From NCBI RefSeq assembly GCF_921293095.1, contig NC_060253.1, positions 97,791,073 through 97,855,072 on the forward strand: a stretch of 64,000 nucleotides of DNA, given 5' to 3'. Shown here one piece after another: positions 51,701 through 60,700 of the stretch. This DNA comes from Ischnura elegans (taxonomy: Eukaryota; Arthropoda; Insecta; Odonata; Coenagrionidae). Positions within the stretch are counted from its first letter, which is position 1. The number at the start of each line of letters is the position of its first letter. A model generated the notes under the pieces. The model made no database searches and was not told where the DNA came from. It saw nothing but the letters and a program-made list of their open reading frames with translations. Position numbers and translations under genes: made by a program.

Positions 51701-54700
51701 GATGAATTCGGATTGTTAGTAGGGAGAAACAAAAATCCTGAGAAGATATCCCTTCGTCAGTAACTCTGACAAGTGAGACTACTAGTAGTAGATAGCTCGT
51801 AATTTGATAACTGATAACAACCTGGTATCATGTTTTCGGAACAAAATGCCGAATTAACTGCCGTAAGCTCAGCTACGAGGATATCGCGTTTCGCCAAAAA
51901 TCACCATCGTATTTTCCATCTATTTCCTTGCTTAAAATACGTCATGTGTGATCTCGTATTTTTTACAGTCTTTATATCAACTCACCAACCTGTCTGTTTG
52001 TCTGGTACAAATCTTGTAACTGAAATTTGACTCACTTCCTGTGAAGCAAAAACGCTGAAATTTTGCACACTTCTTCATTTCCGATGACAATACATGAAAA
52101 TATAACTTTTTCTCTCCAACCCCCCTTTAACCACCCCCCAGTCAACCTATAGCCCCCCAAAACATGTTTTTGATCTAAGAAGTTCCAAATGGTCGATTTT
52201 CGTGTTTCGTGGCATTTTTAACATAGGGGTAGGCATTTAAAAGCATAGGGGTGGCATTTTGAAACATAGGGGGCTTACCATTCACTGAAAATTTAATAAA
52301 TATAGTGACTTTTTTAATACGTCACTTTTGGTTTTTCGGGGTCACTGAGTTTTTTTGCTTTGTGTCATATATAAACGTTGCTCATCCCCCGTAATCTAAA
52401 TATAAAGGCTGGTTTTAAAAAAAAAATTTTATAAGAGCTTATTTAACGTGCAAATTACTAACATTTCAATCTAATAAAAGCATAATAGCAATTACTGAAT
52501 ATCATTGTTAGATACCTTTTGGGCTAATAGGTGATTCATGCAGCAGTTGACCTCCATAAACTGGGAACTTCGAAGCAGTTAGGCTGAAAAAGGTCAGTTG
52601 GTGAGAAGAGGGGGGAGCGCGAAACACGTTTCTATTGTTCTCGTGTAACTCGATATTTTTTTCGAAGCTAAGGTCTTCGTTATACAATCCCTGCGCGAGC
52701 TGGGACCTGTTTTTATTTTGAAGAAGAGGAAAGCGTCAGAAGGGAGAGGCGAATGGTGAATGGAGGGGGATAAAGGTTCTTGGGAAATACGCTAATGTTA
52801 CTTTCCCACGGCACTGAGCTTCTCGCAATGTTAGTTCCATCTCTTGGGGAAGATTCCAACTATGTGCTATTCGTTATTAGCCATAAATGACAGATTGTAT
52901 TTATTTCGTCTCATTTTCGTCAAACGATGGATGCGGGAAAATTCTGCGTCGGAACCGCGATCTTCAAACGATCAATGCGAGAAACGATACTTCGGGGAAC
53001 GATAGATGCGGGAAAAAATTAAATTGTCTATAAGGAACTTTATTTGGGACCAGAAACGGCGAACGATCAATGCGGGAACGATAGATCGAGGTTCCACCGT
53101 ATAACTTTCTTTTGAAAGCGGCAGTGTAATGACTTCTTTTCTCTGCTATTGTAATACTCTGAAACCAAAACTGAATCGATCTCTCTAATCAGATGCAAAT
53201 CATGTTCCCTTCTTACCGTTGCTCTGGGAAAAATGGAACGACTATGTAGCATAATTAATCGTAGAGGGCATAACTTGGTGGAAATCCATAATATCACGAA
53301 TACAAGGATCAAGGAAATAGCAAAGTTCTTGATCCTTGTATTCGTGAGACTATGTAGCAGTTTATATCGCGACGGCATTGAGGCTTTAACGATACAAACA
53401 AACAGCATTACCTTAGATAGCACAAAGTGGAGGAACTGGATCACCACCGACAGTAAATAACTCCACACAAACTTTCCGGTTGCGACGTAAAACTGGCAAG
53501 TTCCAGGTCGACGCATGCGACAATCGTGTAATGCTGTGTTGCCATAAGCGGAAATCTTCTCTCGTTTTCAGGGCCGCAATGCGCGAGAATTAGTAACGTC
53601 TCGTCGAAAGCTCGCTGTCACCCGGTTCAAACGCAGGGAGCGTAGTGTCCACAGCGCATGGCAGGTTGTCAAGGCTAGCGGTCTTCCAGTCATAGGATTG
53701 AGGGTGTTGAATAAACGTTCAAATTTTTCGACACAATGGCCATCTAGATTTAGTTTCGAAAGTGGTTGCTGCAGCCAGTGGGAAGGCTAATTGGGTGGGA
53801 GGGGGACTAAGCAGTGACCGAGGGAGGGGAAACCAAGCCATTTGAGGAAAGTAAACAAGCTAATGAGAAGTGGTGTCATATTTTAGGAGGGGGAGAGAAA
53901 AGGCCTGCGCTGAGGAAAGATGTTTTTTTCTTCAGGCAACATTCGTTCCCACGCTTTTCTGACCCATGCGACCGCATGCGACGATGCTCGCCACAATGAA
54001 TAGAAGTGCGCTAGCTACGAGCGAAGATGAAAATTTCTGGGAAGGTATTATTATCAAGATTGAGAGATTTTTAAGGTTTTAAGACGAAATTCACGGCTAT
54101 TTCCCGGTTTTTTCACGGTAGAGGAAATTCACGGCTAATTCACGGTTTTAAGGTTTTCACGGTTGAGTGGGAACCCTGCCTCACCCACCATGTCCACCAG
54201 CATTTCTTCATTCCTCTTCCTTTCCATCCACTTCAGCTTCACCATTCTTCTTCGAACCCACATCAGGAAGGCCTTCTTCTCTCCTCCGCCTTCCGAAGTG
54301 TCCATCTTTCCACAAGAGTTACACTCCAGATCAGATTTACCGTAAACGCTTGACTCCAGACCAGACTCATCACTAGCCTTTTCTTAGAACTTCTAGCTAA
54401 TTATCCTCTTATAAGCTTCATCATTTAACATACATAAATCCAAATTTAAATTTAGGAACAATTCCTCCGAGGTGCTTTTCAAGATTCATGGAATTCTATT
54501 TTCAGCTACATGTGTAGTATCTGTTTTGCCTGGAAACTAGTCCTCACGCTAATACACACAAAAGTTTTCACGTAATTATAAGGCCTCGTGACATTATGAT
54601 CTTTTATTATAAAGTATACTTGTTTGTTATAATTTGGGGTGCTGATAGCTCTATCATTCAGCAATTTTTAAGAAATAAATACACATTGGAAGCTTTTTTT

Positions 54701-57700
54701 AGAAAGCGCAGTATGGTGAGTCCTCGTTCTACGTCACCCCGTTTAACTTCATTTCGCGATAACGTCACAAAAATTTTGAGATCGTCATTCGTTTATCGCA
54801 CCTTCGCTTCGCGATCAGTGCATCAACGTCAAGTCTTTTAAATTTCGCGCGAGAACAAACGCGAAGCGGCAGGCATTGCAGGTTGTTCGTTTTGCGGGCG
54901 GTAATACTGTCAGTCTAAATGCAGTGTAAAACGGTGTGTTTATTGTTAATTGTGATTACGGTTTAAGCAAATTTTCTGCAAAATGAATTCTTAGGTAGGT
55001 GCGCAAGGTTTTACTTGACATAATTGTTTTCAGGAACCTGAAAAGTTACTTCAAGGAATTTTTCCGTGTAGAACTCGGAGTTTATGTCGTCACTTTTTTC
55101 GCTGTGCTCACAATAATTTTAGTTCCTGTAACTGCGATGATGTTTCAGCGATGATGATGCCCAGGCGACGCTCGCCCGGGCAACCACCATAGCGAAGCCG
55201 AAAAGCAAATGCGGGAAGATACAAAAATGGAGAAGGATTTACGTCACTGCTGCTATTGTCGTCGATGAAGACAGGAACTCGTATTTATGCCATAGTTTGG
55301 CATTCCCATCGTAAAAAATTCCCCAGAAATGATATGCTAAAATTTTTTCTCGTAGGAATTGTGAGGTCTAGGAGCCGATATTCACTTTTAACATTATTTC
55401 TTATGGGATATTATGTTTCAATTAACGTCATTTCGTTTATCCTCACATTTTTCAGCAACGGTAAGTGACGTTAAACGAGGACTCACTGTATATATCAACA
55501 ATTTCATTATGATGAGAGGTTGGCAGTCAGCAGTGGTTGAGTTGACGTGGGGTAAATCAAAACTTAAAATTAGAGATGCACGAATAGTATCCAAGAATAC
55601 TCGAATACTAGAAAGTATTCTATATTCCAGATCTCAAATCATTATGCTCAAAGTACAATCTCGAATACCTTGAATTTTGTACCATACATTGTTGCATGCA
55701 CATCGTTGGTAGTTGACTCGGAAAAACGTAGAGGACTCTACGTTTAGTGCAGTGCGCCGTTTTAGGCTAGTTGACGAACTACATCAAATTCACGGCTTAG
55801 AGTGGTGAAAAGACATCGTTCGACGTGGGGAACCGAAAATGATCAGGGGATATAATCCGAAAATCCCCAGGTTCCCCTACGAAATTCCTCAAAAAAATGA
55901 AATATGGCGTGAAAAAATATTGACTTTTGGGGTACCTTCCGTAACATATTGAGCTACTGCTCCCAAACCGTTCCACTCATCGGAAAGATCATCACTAATC
56001 CAAAGACTGCAAGGATGCAGGCTTCCCCTGACGTCAGTTTTGTTTCTTTTTGCCGAACAACGGTTCTGCAATGACACGCCAAAGTTGATAAAGGATCGAA
56101 ATTTTCATTAAAATAATACTAAAAAAACCGGCATATGGATGGGCCTCTGACTGAATGCATCAATACACCAGCATTCAAAATTTTACTTTCACCACTTCTC
56201 ATTCTATGCTCATCCAGGATGAACCCACAAGATGTAACTCCCTTTTTCAAATGATGAGGCATCTTCCAGAACAGAAGCAAGCCATAACATTAGCTGCCTC
56301 TAACCTGAGTTTAATGTAGACATAACTCCACCACCACAGTGCAATGCTATCAAGCAAATGATTGATGTTCAGGATGTTATTGAAGGAGCAACATTTCTTG
56401 CTAGTGGAAGTGCAGTCACAGTTTCCTAAGTTATCCCCCTTGTGAATAGCATTATTAATTTCCTAGAAACTAAGAAGTTTACGCACAGGCATCTACAAGG
56501 TTTCGTCAATGATTTGCTGTTTTCTAGTAATACAGTGGAACCTCGTTAAAGCGAGTACGGGCTATAGCGACACCCCCGCTATTACGAGAGATAGCCGATG
56601 CACCGTCAATTGACCCTATAATGAGCGTGCTAAAAAATTCGTTTTTACGAGACCCTTTCGGTGTTGGCTCTCGCCATAGCGAGGGTTTCACCACCGGAAG
56701 ACTTTCATCAAGACTCCTTAACCTCTGTAATTGCTAGCGATCTGTTAGAAATGAAGTTAATGGAGTGCTCAGTCTCAAATTTATGTGGTAAACTGTCGTT
56801 CGATAAATATAATGATGACGAAACAATGCTTTGCATGATTTTTATTCAGTGCGGCGCTTATAAATTGTTTGAATAGTTGGTCGTTATTTGAGTAAGGAAA
56901 TTTAGTGATGCAAAAAAACATCGCCTTTCGTCTGGATTTATGCTTACGTTTATCGGATAGATGTTTATCTGTCGCCGCACCACTCCTGTTCCTGTATATC
57001 TGTTCGCAACAGGTATATTGGCTATTATTTGCTCCACCTCCGGTAAAGCGACAATTCGCTATAGCGAGTGTTTATTAGTGCACCGTGGGGTATCGTTATA
57101 TCGAGGTTGCACTGTAGTTGGTATGAATTTCTAAAAAGAACAATTATTCAGTATTGCCACAATTCTTGATGCACGATTCAAAATCAGTTGGCTTTGGAGA
57201 TGACAATTCTGTCTAAACAAAGTCGCCCTACAAAACAAATATGTTAGGAAAAGAGCAGCCGAAAATATCTGATGAAAAGCAACAACAATCAATGTGGGGC
57301 ATTTATTCATAATAAAAAGTTTATTTTTAAAATGTATTTCATGCATGAGTTTTTATTAATACATTCATCAAGTGAAATAGAAGAAAAAAACCTGCGTTTA
57401 GTATGCTTTGCGCATTTCTAGTATTCGAGGTATTCAAATATTTGAGCAATGATTTACTATTCGAATTCGATATTCGAGCTCAAGCAATCTGCTATTCGAC
57501 CCATCTCTACTTAAAATACATGATACATAACATGAAGGGTTTGGCTGAATGTCTCCAACTATTACAGAACAACAGCATAACACTTCAATTCTCTCCACCA
57601 CTCTCATACCATCACTGCAATAGGGTGGTTTCCTATTATTTTTTTATTGCCTAAATTGAAAAATCATTACTCCTCGAGTACGTATTTCATGCTTTTAGAT

Positions 57701-60700
57701 TTTTAAATGACAATATCTATTTTTCGCGAATATAATGTGAAAATTTTCAAGCGCGCGAAAACGTGACAGGTAAGTATCAGGGTTGATTGATTTAAATCAC
57801 TTTGATTTAAATCACTTGATTTTTATTTTTTTAAATCAGGTGATTTAAATCATTATGTGATCTATATGTTTGATTTTTAAAGAGTCAAGAAAAGGAAGCT
57901 GTAAGTGTACAATTTTGATTTTTATTTCTTAATTAATACAATGAATCGACAGTTATCAGCACAATGGTGGCTCTTAAATAGAAATGACACTGTAGGAATG
58001 CATGTAACATGAAAATTTAATAAAATGGCTTTGGTTAGAATACTAGTGTATCCGTTGAAAAAAAATTGTTTTCTGATTTAACTTCTAAGCGTAGGCACCA
58101 TACAAAGTTGCAATCACAGAATTTTTCTAAACCGCATAATATTGCACATTTGATACTTCCAATGGCAATTTTATATCATGATGGTGTAATTTTTAATTTG
58201 ATACCACTGGCATTTCCATAGTTCTCTCCCCTGATTGACTAAATCTTGTATGTATTAAGTTTAGAGTATGTTGCCTCCTATTGTTTCTGCAAACAATCAT
58301 TCTCCAATATGCTGCCCAAATAGTTAGTTTTGCAAATAACTGAATTTTTGATGAATGGAGAATCATAAAAATCTCATTTAAATCAATAAAATCTGATTTA
58401 AATCAATAAAATCCGATTTAAATCAATAAAATCTGATTTAAATCAAAAAAATCAACAAAAATAATTTTTTTGAAAAAAATCGTGATTTTTATCAACCCTG
58501 GTAAGTATGAATGCCAGGTTTAACTCCGTGTGACATCGTTCTGGTTCCCGCTGCCGCAAGTGAGGTGACCTTGGGGCGAGGCTCTGAGCACTGATACGAC
58601 GCAGGATGCTAGCAGGTATAGAGCGTTCCACATTTAGTTGACAGTATGGGCTCTTATGGAGAATCGTTTCCCATGTTAATCTCCATAAGGCCGGGAGCGC
58701 GGTGTTGTCAATAACAGCACGAAAATTAATGTTGCGTTATGCACTGATTAAAAATTGCATTCTAATGTAGAGAGAGATGCTGCATTCATTGGTGCCAATA
58801 GTTTTTCGATAAAAATTATAACAAAAGCTATAAAAAACATTTCCTTCTATTTCCGTCAGAAACGTGTATTTTTTTACTTTATCTTCTTCTCGCAATTTCT
58901 GCCTGACCGTTGTCTGTATTGAATCGAATCTTCGGCAACAAATTCTTCACACTATTTTCTCCTTGAAGGTACAGTGAGTCCTCGTTTAACGTTGTTGATT
59001 CGTTCCTGAAAAAGTCGACGTTAAGCGAAACAACGTTAAGCGATGCAGTATTTCCCATAAGAAACAATGTAAAAAATTTAAATTGGTTCCTAGCCATGTT
59101 CCTAACAATCCATTTCTTCGTGAAGAATCCAGAATTTCCCGGGCGAGAATCCAAGGAGGCCAATTATCGGAGCCGTAACTTTAAGCAGACTTCTTGACCA
59201 ATCGGGAGACACCTGAATCAGGCCAAAATGAAAAAAATCTGAATCTGACACTCGGAAGCACGAGGACGAAGGGCGAGTCAATTTTCGTGATGATATGAAT
59301 TCTTTAACCCGGCGGAAATCGCGAGAAACATTCATTACCGATTATTCACTTCAGCATGATAACGATTCATTCGAAACGAATTTTCATAACGAAAAGGTTG
59401 GGAAGAAGGCATTATTAAATGAAATATAAAAACTAAAAAGAAAGTATTTTTAATGGCGAAACATCGATATTTTCAGTAACAGAAGAAATTTTAACTGTAA
59501 AAACTCGACCTGCAAACCTAAAACTCGACCGATCTCTCCAGCAGTTGCACCTTCTTCAATTCTTTTAATAATACCAAGTTTTTATTCTAATATCGCCGTT
59601 TTTTCTTCACGTCTGAAGAACCACCAGGATAGCCACTCTTCTTCGTGGACATTTTTTTCGGTTGGCATCAGAAAAATATACGGATAATGGGTAAATGAGG
59701 CGATAATTATTCGCTCAGATGCATAGTTAACATACGCTACCCACGCCAACCTTTTCTGTCGAACGAAAATTACCAATCGCATTAATATGGTAATATTTAC
59801 GCATCAGATGCGCTTGCGTTCTATTCGCCATTCATTTTTTTTTCGCCGCGCATAATTTGAACAACGTTATCGCGAAGCAATAACGACGTTAAATGATCAA
59901 GGGTTTCAATTTTTGGACAACGTTATCGCGAAACAACGTTAAACGGGACGACGTTAAACGAGGACACACTGTATTCACCAATTGTACAAATATTGAGTTA
60001 AAATGTTGTTATGCCGACGTAACACCCTTTAGGACAAGAACATTTTGATTTTTGCAAGGTAAAAAGTAGTCGCTTACTAACTTACGTCTCTTACGTCGTA
60101 GATCCCTATATGCTGCGTATCAAATGTGAAGAAAACTGCAAGGTTATTTTTGGTGAAAAAATCATTAACTTACATCAATTCTGAAGTGAGTTACAAGGTT
60201 TTGATCTTAAGAAAAAATATTACGGAGCCGCTGGGCCGGGCTTCTTGCTTTTTCTTGCGCGCAGAGGGAAAATTCTCGGGCGGAAAAGGAGTTTTTTGTC
60301 AATGCATACTATGAAATGTATTTATATATTCGTTTGATATCCTAAACAGAGAATACTCATACGTCATAACAGCAGTGTTTTTATCTGAATACACTGATAC
60401 ACGAAAGTAAGCAAGCGGCTTGGAAATAAGACGCTTTCGCCTTGGGTGTTTAGGTCCCATCGCAGAAACCAAGAAAAAGAATATCTCATAATCTATGCGA
60501 AACACTACCCCATCCAGTGCACGCCTTTTACAAAAGGGGGATTGGGTTTTTTCTGAGTTCCTTTCATATGGTACCATAAAACCTGCACCAAAAGCGACCC
60601 TAGCCGAAGGGGCCGTGGGAAGAATTTACGAAGGCGTTCAGTTAGTCATTGCATTTTTTTGGAGTGAACAAGTGTTGTGTGGTCTGCTGAATTTGAGAAT

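Larger units (their letters stand above)
50080..54178. mobile_element. CAGGGTTCCCACTC MITE (copy 4), expanded by insertions
   Basis: Left CAGGGTTCCCACTCTACCTG (50080-about 50365); right TTCACGGTTGAGTGGGAACC then CTG (about 54040-54178). CCTCACC adjoins both ends (50074-50080, 54179-54185), suggesting a 7-8-base duplication. The 3.7 kb between is filled with other repeats listed separately. Confidence 0.6.
55571..57509 (+). mobile_element. hAT element with transposase remnant, perfect 8-bp TSD
   Basis: Termini TAGAGATGCACGAATAGTAT and CTGCTATTCGACCCATCTCT then A are flanked by CTTAAAAT at 55563-55570 and 57510-57517. Unlike the other full copies it retains coding remnants, which identifies the superfamily. 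A 582-bp Tigger MITE is nested at 56533-57114. Confidence 0.9.
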
